Assembly (NCBI GenBank): GCA_002937495.1
Contig: PTJW01000026.1
Span: 1-11,007 of the forward strand
Length of the DNA stretch: 11,007 bases
Direction: 5' to 3'
From: Pseudomonadota bacterium
GTDB taxonomy: Bacteria; Pseudomonadota; Alphaproteobacteria; UBA1280; UBA12223
Part shown: positions 1 to 6,060 of the stretch, in pieces
How the letters are laid out: every line of letters starts with the position of its first letter
Position numbering within the stretch: the stretch's first letter is position 1
Made by a program: the position numbers and the translations under genes
Notes under the pieces: model-generated
Database searches by the model: none
Seen by the model: the letters and a program-made list of their open reading frames with translations, nothing else
Told to the model about the DNA's origin: nothing

Positions 1-1820
1 ATAATAGGAGTTTTCTTATCTTCAACTCTAATTCTCTTAGTTGCTTCAATACCATTCATAATAGGCATTTGTAAGTCCATAAAAATTAAATCATACTTAG
101 ACATAGATGCTTTATCAGCGGCAATTTTACCATGCTTAGCAATTTCAAATTGGTGGCCGTTTCTCTTAATCATATCTGATAGAACCATTTGGTTGATTTC
201 ATTATCTTCAGCAATTAAAATTTTTAATGATTTAGCTTTTCTAATTTTATCCATAGGAATTAATGATGGAGCAAAGCTAGAGTCTTTAGATGTATCTGAG
301 TGGTAGCTTAGTACTTTTCTAATATCTCTTTCTAGGCAAGGCTTATTAATAAATCTTTGGATGCCAATTGTATGTAACATGTTAATGCTAGATTGTGTTT
401 TTGATACTAGCAGCGTTTTAATACCATTTTGTTGGCAGCTTAATAATAAGTTCTTTAATAGTGGAACATTTTCATTAGTTGCTAATGAATCATCAATTAC
501 ACACCATGTAAGTTTTTCATCAGTTTGTTGAATTTTAATTCTAGCTTCTCTAATAGTATTAGCATACTCTAGGTCACAATTTTGTTTTGCAAATTGAGGA
601 ATAACAGCTTCAGAAGTTAGCTTGTTTGTAGAAATGAAAATACCTTTAGTTTCATTTAATGGTGTAAATTTACCAAATTGTAACTGTAAAGATTTATCAT
701 AAACTGTAGCTACCGGAATTTTAATAGTAAATACTGAACCTTGATCTACAACACTTTTAACATCAATTTCACCTTTAAATGCATCAAGTAGTTTTTTAGT
801 CATTGATAAACCAATGCCGCTACCGCCTGATCTGTAAGGGTTAACATGTTTTTCAAATTTAGTAAACAGTGTTTTTAATGAGTCAGGGTCAATACCAATG
901 CCGGTATCTTTAATTTGGATTGTTAGTGTATTTTCATCATTTTTCTTTTCATAATCACAAAATACTGTAACATTACCATAGTTTGTATATTTAACAGCAT
1001 TAGTTAGCAAGTTCCAAACTAGCTTTCTTAGTTTAGCTTCATCAGAGTGAATAAATGAAGGAACATTATCTGAAATTGATAAATTAACATCAACATCTTT
1101 TTCAAATGCTTGCCTTGAAATTAAGTTTACACAACCTTCAAGTAAGTCTGTAAAGCAAAAATCATTAGTTTGGATATTAATGGCTTGGTCTTGTACAATT
1201 TCAAAGTCAATCATATCTGTAATAATATTAAGTAAAGAATCTGAACATCTTAAAATAGAATTAACATGGCGAGTCTGCTCATCATTTAATTTTGTTTTAC
1301 CTAAAACTTCAGTAATACCAACAATGCTTGCTAGTGGAGTTCTAATTTCATGCGAGATATTATCAAGTAAATTTTTAGTTGTTGATGAGTAGTCGCAAAA
1401 ATCATCAGAAACTTGCTCTGCGTGTAGCTCTATTTTTGATTTTAGATTGTTTTTTATTAGTTGAACTAGCTCTAAATCTTCAAAAGGTTTTTTTAAGAAT
1501 AAAATATTATTGTTTTCTCTAACTTTTGAGTTAAGCCATTCAATTGAATAATCGTTATATGAGTATAGTGCAATAATAGTCGAGTTTGCAGACTTATCGC
1601 AAAGTTGCTCTAAAATATCATCACCTTTTTCTTTGTTAACTGTAAGGTCTGTTAAAATAACAGGATACTGCTTAGCTTTTTTTATTTGCTTTTGTGCTAA
1701 GTCTAAAAGTACTTGGTATGAGTTTGCCAAGTCAAATTTAATTTTTTGCTCGTTTAAAAGATTTGTAATACTTTCAAGAATTTTATTGTTGTCATTACAA
1801 ATTAAGATCTTTTGAGTCAT
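1..1820 (-). CDS. Soluble hybrid sensor histidine kinase with N- and C-terminal receiver domains (3' end off window)
   Basis: This is a two-component phosphorelay protein, open from the ATG at 1820 to the left edge (606 codons seen). Domains in order: a receiver at about 1-125 with Asp10 as the only residue of the usual acidic pair, phospho-acceptor Asp58 and a KKPF lysine motif; a HisKA domain with the H-box NISHEIRTP, His157 being the phosphorylated residue; a HATPase domain with N-box Asn274, DTGIGI beginning at Asp305 and the GSGIGL loop near 332-337; a degenerate receiver-like domain around 390-500 that lacks the N-terminal acidic pair but keeps a lysine in FINKPC; and a canonical receiver starting ILIAEDNEIN, with Asp582 in FMDLQMP. 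I see no membrane segment or signal peptide, so it should be cytosolic and take its input from the N-terminal receiver or a partner. The domain order after the kinase resembles BarA/GacS-type hybrids, but the N-terminal receiver replaces their membrane sensor. A TATAAT at 1839-1844 may be its -10; no good -35 goes with it. The target pathway cannot be told from here. Confidence 0.93.
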   Translation of the reverse strand, partial: MTQKILICNDNNKILESITNLLNEQKIKFDLANSYQVLLDLAQKQIKKAKQYPVILTDLTVNKEKGDDILEQLCDKSANSTIIALYSYNDYSIEWLNSKVRENNNILFLKKPFEDLELVQLIKNNLKSKIELHAEQVSDDFCDYSSTTKNLLDNISHEIRTPLASIVGITEVLGKTKLNDEQTRHVNSILRCSDSLLNIITDMIDFEIVQDQAINIQTNDFCFTDLLEGCVNLISRQAFEKDVDVNLSISDNVPSFIHSDEAKLRKLVWNLLTNAVKYTNYGNVTVFCDYEKKNDENTLTIQIKDTGIGIDPDSLKTLFTKFEKHVNPYRSGGSGIGLSMTKKLLDAFKGEIDVKSVVDQGSVFTIKIPVATVYDKSLQLQFGKFTPLNETKGIFISTNKLTSEAVIPQFAKQNCDLEYANTIREARIKIQQTDEKLTWCVIDDSLATNENVPLLKNLLLSCQQNGIKTLLVSKTQSSINMLHTIGIQRFINKPCLERDIRKVLSYHSDTSKDSSFAPSLIPMDKIRKAKSLKILIAEDNEINQMVLSDMIKRNGHQFEIAKHGKIAADKASMSKYDLIFMDLQMPIMNGIEATKRIRVEDKKTPI

Positions 1821-1980
1821 GGTTTGTTAATTCCCTATATTATATGTTATATACAAAGGTTTGCACTTTTATGATTTATTTTGAAAATCAATTTTTATTA
1901 TTATTTTTTATAGATTTTGCCGTTGTTATAAATACAAATAACAAAACTAGGGGTATTATATCAAGATATAAAGCTAAAAA

Positions 1981-2193
1981 CTAGTATAATTTGTTTTGAT
2001 TAGCTACTCTATCTGTAAATTTCTTCGACTCCTGTGGCTTTTCTATTACAGAAAAAGAGTTGATTTCTTCTTGTTGACGGTAAGAAATATTCTTAAATCC
2101 TAATACTCTATCGCTAGGTAAAAGTTTAAAATAATCTAAGGTGAATATAGTAAATACAGCAACAAAAATTGCCAATAACATGTTTTTAAGCAT
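1981..2193 (-). CDS. Small single-pass membrane protein, function unknown
   Basis: I do not recognise this 70-residue protein. It has one hydrophobic segment at about residues 4-22 (MLLAIFVAVFTIF core), preceded by a lysine, and a polar tail of about 45 residues rich in Lys, Glu, Gln and Ser with no cysteine. It looks like an N-terminally anchored inner-membrane protein with a soluble tail; an uncleaved signal anchor is more likely than a secreted protein, as no AXA-type site is obvious. The reading frame is open upstream to 2388, but the start at 2193 is preferred: AGGAAG sits five bases before it, and a good promoter (2227-2255) would start transcription near 2220, which excludes the longer start inside rplU. 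Its gene is divergent from rplU. The next gene downstream on the same strand, the kinase, starts 160 bases on, so it is probably monocistronic. The chance that it is not a real gene is modest, given promoter, ribosome site and plausible protein together. Confidence 0.68.
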   Translation of the reverse strand: MLKNMLLAIFVAVFTIFTLDYFKLLPSDRVLGFKNISYRQQEEINSFSVIEKPQESKKFTDRVANQNKLY

Positions 2194-2226
2194 ACACACT
2201 TCCTTTTTCTGCATTATTACATTCAA

Positions 2227-2255
2227 ATTATATTGTAAAAAAAGAAAAAAATCAA
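2227..2255 (-). promoter_or_regulatory. Sigma-70 type promoter for the 70-residue membrane protein gene
   Basis: On the minus strand, TTGATT (2255-2250) and a perfect TATAAT (2232-2227) are separated by 17 bases. Transcription would start near 2220, giving a leader of about 28 bases that contains the AGGAAG ribosome site. Its -35 lies only nine bases from the -35 of the divergent rplU promoter. Confidence 0.66.
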
Positions 2256-2264
2256 TAAAGTTCC

Positions 2265-2292
2265 TTGACTTTTCAAAAAAAATGGTTACAAT
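2265..2292 (+). promoter_or_regulatory. Sigma-70 type promoter of the rplU-rpmA operon
   Basis: TTGACT (2265-2270) and TACAAT (2287-2292) are separated by 16 bases, close to the consensus. The start site would fall near 2299, leaving a leader of about 45 bases before rplU. The A-run in the spacer and the T/A-rich flank are typical of a strong ribosomal-protein promoter. No stable leader hairpin is visible. Confidence 0.75.
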
Positions 2293-2343
2293 CAGAATTG
2301 CATTGATGAGATAATAACTTATAAAACAAGAGACGAGAATTAC

Positions 2344-2655
2344 ATGTACGCAATCGTAAAATGCGGTGGTAAGCAGCTTAAAGTACAAGCAGGCGACATC
2401 GTTAAAGTAGAAAAATTAGACACTGAAGTAAACGGTACTGTAGAACTAACAGAAGTTCTAATGGTAGCTGATGATGCTAAAGTAACAGTTGGTACACCTT
2501 TAGTTAAAGGTGCAGCAGTAACTGCAACAGTTATTGACCAAATTAAAGATGACAAAGTTATCGTGTTCAAGAAAAAGCGTCGTCAAGGTTACAGAAGAAA
2601 GTACGGTCACCGTCAACAGCTAACAGTGCTAAAAGTTGGTGAAATTAAAGCTTAA
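2344..2655 (+). CDS. rplU: 50S ribosomal protein L21
   Basis: L21 is a 23S-rRNA-binding component of the large ribosomal subunit. The 103-residue length is normal for the family. The start MYAIVKCGGKQLKVQAGD is the family signature, and the basic stretch FKKKRRQGYRRKYGHRQ near residues 75-92 is the conserved rRNA-binding loop. It is the first gene of a two-gene operon with rpmA, 46 bases apart, the usual bacterial arrangement. The ribosome site is weak: GAGACGAGAA ends a few bases before the ATG, with no clear AGGAGG core. Nothing is missing or altered compared with the family. Confidence 0.98.
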   Translation: MYAIVKCGGKQLKVQAGDIVKVEKLDTEVNGTVELTEVLMVADDAKVTVGTPLVKGAAVTATVIDQIKDDKVIVFKKKRRQGYRRKYGHRQQLTVLKVGEIKA

Positions 2656-2701
2656 TTGCTTAAATTCATATTAAATCTAATATAAAAGGAGATATATACT
2701 T

Positions 2702-2953
2702 ATGGCACATAAAAAAGCTGGTGGTTCATCAAACAACGGTAGAGATTCAGAATCAAAAAGATTAGGTGTTAAGAAATTCGGTAGTGAGAAAGTAGAAGCT
2801 GGTAACATTATCGTAAGACAAAGAGGTACTAAATTCCACCCAGGTGATAACGTGGGTATGGGTAAAGACCACACACTATATGCTTTAACAGAAGGTTCAG
2901 TAAACTTCACTAAAGGTGGTTTCAAAAACAGAACAGTTGTTAACGTTATCTAA
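2702..2953 (+). CDS. rpmA: 50S ribosomal protein L27
   Basis: L27 is the large-subunit protein whose N-terminal tail reaches towards the peptidyl-transferase centre. The 83-residue protein starts MAHKKAGGSSNNGRDSESKR and continues with RLGVKKFG and the RQRGTKFHPGDNVGMGKDHTL block, all family signatures. The N-terminus begins directly at the mature-type AHKKAGG sequence, so it is not the Firmicutes form with a cleavable extension. AAAAGGAG at 2684-2691 is a strong ribosome site ten bases before the ATG. It is the last gene of the rplU operon and is followed by an intrinsic terminator. Confidence 0.98.
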   Translation: MAHKKAGGSSNNGRDSESKRLGVKKFGSEKVEAGNIIVRQRGTKFHPGDNVGMGKDHTLYALTEGSVNFTKGGFKNRTVVNVI

Positions 2954-2975
2954 TCTTAGATAAACAAAATAATAT

Positions 2976-3007
2976 AAAAAAGACTTGCTTAGGCAGGTCT
3001 TTTTTTT
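2976..3007 (+). terminator. Intrinsic terminator after rpmA
   Basis: The arms GACTTGC (2982-2988) and GCAGGTC (2993-2999) pair over seven bases with one G-T wobble around a four-base TTAG loop. Flanking A and T runs extend the stem, and eight T residues follow at 3000-3007. It lies 22 bases after the rpmA stop and separates the operon from the pilin-like genes. Confidence 0.9.
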
Positions 3008-3024
3008 GTTGCATAAAAACACTA

Positions 3025-3053
3025 TTGGTTTTACAAAAGATTTACTATATTAT
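3025..3053 (+). promoter_or_regulatory. Candidate promoter of the pilin-like gene pair
   Basis: TTGGTT (3025-3030) and TATTAT (3048-3053) are separated by 17 bases in the 170-base gap between rpmA and the first pilin-like gene, just after the rpmA terminator. The leader would be about 65 bases. The region is very AT-rich, so chance matches are likely; TTGCTT at 3055-3060 is a second, poorer candidate -35. I see nothing else in this gap. Confidence 0.4.
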
Positions 3054-3123
3054 TTTGCTTTATTCTATTGCTCTGCAAATTATGTTAATATTTAATTAAT
3101 AAATAATAAAAAGGTAACTATAA

Positions 3124-3732
3124 ATGAAAAAAGGTGCAATGTTTGGGCTTGATGCAAGAATAGCTTTAGCCATATTTGGTGCGCTGTCTGTAATATCAGG
3201 CGCAGCATTATATAGTGCAATCCAAGAAGCTAAAAATCAGCAAATTATAAGCATGTTTAGTGAAATTTCAAAAGGCTTTGAAGCTTACTATATTGATACA
3301 GGTATTATCCCAGCACAGTCTGAAAATAATACTTCTTCATTAGATATTGTACAGCTTATTGAAAACTCTAATAATGTAGATGGTTGGGCAGGTCCTTATT
3401 TAACTGAAGAAATTCTGCATGCTGATTCAGCTACTAAAATTGGATCTTTACAGGTTTATACAGGCTGTTCTCAGGATTTATCTGGTGATGGTATTAAGCC
3501 TGGTTATGCTAATGCTAAATTAAGAAAGTTCACAAATCCTACAGTTTCTACTAAAGATGATTATCGTTTACATATTCAGTGTATATCATTACAAGTATCA
3601 GAAAGTTTAGCGCAAAAATTTAATGGTAAAGATGTTACTTCATCAACTAACTTGGATAATATATTCTTTAATGATTTTGGTTCAGGTACAGATAAACAGG
3701 TTTATTTTAGAATATTTACAGGGAATAAATAA
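3124..3732 (+). CDS. Pilin/pseudopilin-like protein, GspG-related, copy 1
   Basis: This 202-residue protein looks like a type II secretion or type IV pilus subunit. The leader MKKGA is followed by MFGLDARIALAIFGALS. If cleavage falls after Ala5, the mature protein aligns with classical pilins at Ala11, Ile12, Gly14, Leu16 and Ile19, which puts Asp10 (mature position 5) where pilins carry Glu5. After the hydrophobic helix come AYYIDTG (54-60), the match to the GspG core motif YxxDxGxxP, and WAGPY (88-92), the match to the GspG WxGPY motif. Beyond about 100 the sequence is divergent, with Cys115 and Cys153 able to form a disulfide. A ribosome site AAAGG lies about ten bases upstream. It overlaps the next gene at TAATG, so the two are translated together. 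Family membership is inferred from these motifs; the exact role (pilus fibre, pseudopilus, minor pilin) is open. Confidence 0.8.
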   Translation: MKKGAMFGLDARIALAIFGALSVISGAALYSAIQEAKNQQIISMFSEISKGFEAYYIDTGIIPAQSENNTSSLDIVQLIENSNNVDGWAGPYLTEEILHADSATKIGSLQVYTGCSQDLSGDGIKPGYANAKLRKFTNPTVSTKDDYRLHIQCISLQVSESLAQKFNGKDVTSSTNLDNIFFNDFGSGTDKQVYFRIFTGNK

Positions 3733-4322
3733 TGAAATTTTATAGCAAAGGCGCAATGTTTGGTTTAGACTCAAGAATTGCTTTAGCAATTTTTGGAGCA
3801 TTAAGTGTAATATCAGGAGCTGCATTATACAGTGCAATTCAAGATGCAAAAATTACAAGTTATTATACTGACTTAATTGAAGTTGGTAAGGCTTGGGAGG
3901 CTTATTTATTAGATACTGGTAAAGACTTACCTCTTGATAATCAGCATAGGGATTTATCTTATTTGGTAGAAAATAAAGATTCAGACTCTAATTGGAAAGG
4001 ACCTTACTTGCCATACACTGTATCAAGTTCTAAATATCTTCTGCATCCTGGTTTGCAAAAGTTAATTAGGTTGCCATCAACTCCAAATCATGAGTGGGGC
4101 TTTGGGCATGCAACAAATGTTAACTGGTTTGCTACAAGGTGTGATAACTCGGCAGTGCCATGTTACTTATCTATTCAGGTTTATGGAATAGAAGAAAGCT
4201 TGTTTAATGCACTTGATGCTAAAATTGATAATTCAGATGGTGCGTTTAAGGGTAAAATAAGAATGTATAAAAACCCAGATGTAATTATTAATATAATTTA
4301 CTCACCATATAAAACAAATTAA
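3732..4322 (+). CDS. Pilin/pseudopilin-like protein, GspG-related, copy 2
   Basis: This 196-residue paralogue of the preceding gene starts inside its stop codon (TAATG, one-base overlap), and AGGGA nearby can serve as ribosome site. The leader is slightly longer, MKFYSKGA, and the same MFGLDSRIALAIFGALS segment follows, with Asp13 at the Glu5 place of classical pilins. The GspG-like region has AYLLDTG (57-63) and WKGPY (88-92), plus a WGFG segment at 122-125 like the second conserved WG of GspG. Cys137 and Cys144 form a close pair in RCDNSAVPCYLSIQ, a motif that recurs in copy 3 (Cys131 and Cys140) and half of which recurs in copy 1. Adjacent tandem copies with different C-termini suggest subunits of one structure rather than redundancy. 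The stop codon lies in the 5' arm of the terminator. Confidence 0.8.
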   Translation: MKFYSKGAMFGLDSRIALAIFGALSVISGAALYSAIQDAKITSYYTDLIEVGKAWEAYLLDTGKDLPLDNQHRDLSYLVENKDSDSNWKGPYLPYTVSSSKYLLHPGLQKLIRLPSTPNHEWGFGHATNVNWFATRCDNSAVPCYLSIQVYGIEESLFNALDAKIDNSDGAFKGKIRMYKNPDVIINIIYSPYKTN

Positions 4323-4349
4323 AAAAGACCTCTATTTGAGGTCTTTTTT
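4321..4349. terminator. Bidirectional intrinsic terminator between the pilin pair and der
   Basis: A perfect 12-bp hairpin with arms AAAAAAGACCTC (4321-4332) and GAGGTCTTTTTT (4338-4349) encloses a five-base TATTT loop. It reads as a GC-containing stem plus T-run on both strands, so it can end the plus-strand pilin transcript and the minus-strand yfgM-bamB-der transcript. It starts inside the pilin stop codon and ends five bases from the der stop. Confidence 0.92.
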
Positions 4350-4354
4350 ATTAT

Positions 4355-6016
4355 TTATGATTTACATGTTTTTGTGCTACATGTTTTATCTTTTTTACGA
4401 GGGTCGTAACGCTCAGAAGGTTTCTTTCTGTTTGCATAAGGGTTACGAGTGTTTCTCGGTTTAAACTCTAAAGGAATACCATCTAGCTCGTAAACTTCTC
4501 TAATACCGTTTTCTAAGTATCTTATGTAGCTTGAAGGTAGTTCTTCAGGTAAGTTAGCCCAAATTGCAAATGTAGGTGGCTTAATATCAATTTGAGTAAC
4601 ATATTTAATCTTAATCTCTCTGTTCTTTCTTCTTGGTGGAGTGTGATAAGCAGTAAGCTGCTTAATAAGAACATTTAAAGCACCAGTAGGGATTCTTGAT
4701 TTACTTCTTAGGTATAAGTCTAATACTTGTGGCATTAGCTTATGAACACCTTTACTTGTTAAAGCAGATAAAGTTAAGATAGGAATCTCTTTAATTTGAG
4801 TAATCTTGTAGTCAACAATGTGTCTAGCTTCTTCTCTTAGTTCATCTTTGTTTTCAATAAGGTCCCATTTGTTTAATACAACAACAAGAGGTTTACCGTT
4901 TTCAATAGCTCTTGAAGCAATAACTCTGTCTTGTGTTTGAATACCTGTTTGAGCATCAATCATTAAGCAAACAACATCAGCAGCTCTAATAGAACGCATT
5001 GTTGATGTTACAGACATTTCTTCAATGTTTTCTGCAACTTTTGCTTTTTTACGAACACCAGCTGTATCAACTAGTTCAATTCTTTGGCCTTCATATTCCC
5101 ATAAAGTAGCGATACTTTCACGAGTTAAACCAGCCTCGTTACCTGTAAGCATTCTTTGTTGAGTTGTTAAAGCGTTAATAATAGTTGATTTACCAGCGTT
5201 TGGTCTGCCAACAATAGTTAAACGAATAGGGAACTTTTCAATTGGCTCGAATTCTTCTTCAGCTAAAGATTCACTTTCAGCTTCTTCTAGCCATCTGTCA
5301 TCTTCAATGTCTAGCTCTTCTTGGCTTGCTAATTCTTCATTTAGTTTTTCATAATCAGTTTCATCAGTGTCGATAACATTTTCTTCAAATAAAAGTTCAG
5401 CTTCTTTTAAAGCTTTTTTCATTTGGTTTTTATCTAGCTTACCACCTGTAAAGATAACTTCGTTTTTCTTTTGTAAAAGTTCTTGCTTGATTTCATCTTC
5501 ATTAGATTCTTCATTTAGCTTTAGTGTAAAGTCGAATAGTTCTTTTTTAAGCTCTTTAATACCTCTGTTATGTTCTACAGAAATCATTAATGGTTCGCCA
5601 AAACCTAAAGCGTAAACTTCGTATTTTACACTTTCAGCAGATCTTAAGTCACACTTGTTAATAACAACATAAATTGGCTTGTTGCTTTTTTGTAAAATTT
5701 TAGCTAGTTGCTCATCTTCACCAACAATACCATCACGACCATCAACAATAAATACAATAGCATCAGCTTCTTTAATAGCATACTTTGATACATCGTTCAT
5801 TCTTTTAGCTAGGTCATCATCTGTAAAGTTTTCAATACCAGCAGTATCGATAAGTTGTAGTAGAGTACCGTTGTTTTCTACTTCTGCGTAGTTTCTATCT
5901 CTTGTAATACCAGGAGTGTTCTCTACAATGGCTGCCTTTCTTTTTAATAGTAGGTTAAATAAAGATGATTTACCTACATTAGGACGGCCGATAATTGCAA
6001 TTTTTGCAGTTTTCAT
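4355..6016 (-). CDS. der: Ribosome biogenesis GTPase Der with an enlarged acidic linker
   Basis: Der (EngA) is an essential double GTPase needed for 50S subunit maturation, acting in the cytosol on the large-subunit precursor. The first G domain has GRPNVGKS (10-17), PGITRD (35-40), DTAG (57-60) and NKCD (120-123). The second has GRPNAGKS (270-277), DTAG (317-320) and NKWD (382-385). The C-terminal KH-like domain spans about 440-520 and includes TPPRRKNREIKIKYVTQ. At 553 residues it is about 60-100 longer than usual. The excess is mainly the linker between G domains, about 165-262, which is very rich in Glu and Asp. The tail KTCSTKTCKS with Cys546 and Cys551 is also unusual. The start at 6016 has AAGGAA about eleven bases upstream. 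It is the last gene of the yfgM-bamB-der operon, 44 bases after bamB, and ends at a bidirectional terminator. Confidence 0.96.
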   Translation of the reverse strand: MKTAKIAIIGRPNVGKSSLFNLLLKRKAAIVENTPGITRDRNYAEVENNGTLLQLIDTAGIENFTDDDLAKRMNDVSKYAIKEADAIVFIVDGRDGIVGEDEQLAKILQKSNKPIYVVINKCDLRSAESVKYEVYALGFGEPLMISVEHNRGIKELKKELFDFTLKLNEESNEDEIKQELLQKKNEVIFTGGKLDKNQMKKALKEAELLFEENVIDTDETDYEKLNEELASQEELDIEDDRWLEEAESESLAEEEFEPIEKFPIRLTIVGRPNAGKSTIINALTTQQRMLTGNEAGLTRESIATLWEYEGQRIELVDTAGVRKKAKVAENIEEMSVTSTMRSIRAADVVCLMIDAQTGIQTQDRVIASRAIENGKPLVVVLNKWDLIENKDELREEARHIVDYKITQIKEIPILTLSALTSKGVHKLMPQVLDLYLRSKSRIPTGALNVLIKQLTAYHTPPRRKNREIKIKYVTQIDIKPPTFAIWANLPEELPSSYIRYLENGIREVYELDGIPLEFKPRNTRNPYANRKKPSERYDPRKKDKTCSTKTCKS

Positions 6017-6060
6017 AAAATAATTTTCCTTATAATTTTATATCTATATAAATTCTTTGT

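Noticed and set aside
1180..1815. Plus-strand open frames within the histidine kinase (1180-1392, 1633-1815)
   Set aside because: The opposite strand encodes clear HisKA and receiver motifs across both, so these are chance frames.
1839..1866. Promoter of the histidine kinase (TATAAT at 1839-1844, GTGCAA at 1861-1866, minus strand)
   Set aside because: The -10 is perfect, but the -35 matches only three of six positions and the region is extremely AT-rich. It is mentioned under the gene but not called. The rest of the 1821-1980 gap shows only a short ATATC/GATAT palindrome without a T-run, so no terminator was called.
2299..2343. Leader regulation of rplU, including a two-codon ATG AGA TAA at 2306-2314
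   Set aside because: No stable hairpin or conserved L21-leader motif is visible, and such a tiny frame is expected by chance in AT-rich DNA.
2194..2388. N-terminal extension of the 70-residue gene to an ATG at 2388
   Set aside because: It would start inside rplU, run through the rplU promoter and lie upstream of the mapped-by-eye minus-strand promoter at 2227-2255. The ribosome site and promoter both favour 2193.
2340..2925. Minus-strand open frames opposite rplU (2340-2570) and rpmA (2677-2925)
   Set aside because: They are antisense shadows of unmistakable ribosomal protein genes, with no ribosome site or recognisable protein.
3124..4322. Recent tandem duplication or mobile cassette for the pilin-like pair
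   Set aside because: There are no flanking repeats, integrase or transposase, and third-position divergence between the copies is high, so an old duplication fits better.
5367..5891. Plus-strand open frames opposite der (5367-5615, 5679-5891)
   Set aside because: They are low-complexity Ser/Phe-rich translations of the antisense of acidic and GTPase-coding sequence, with no start signals.
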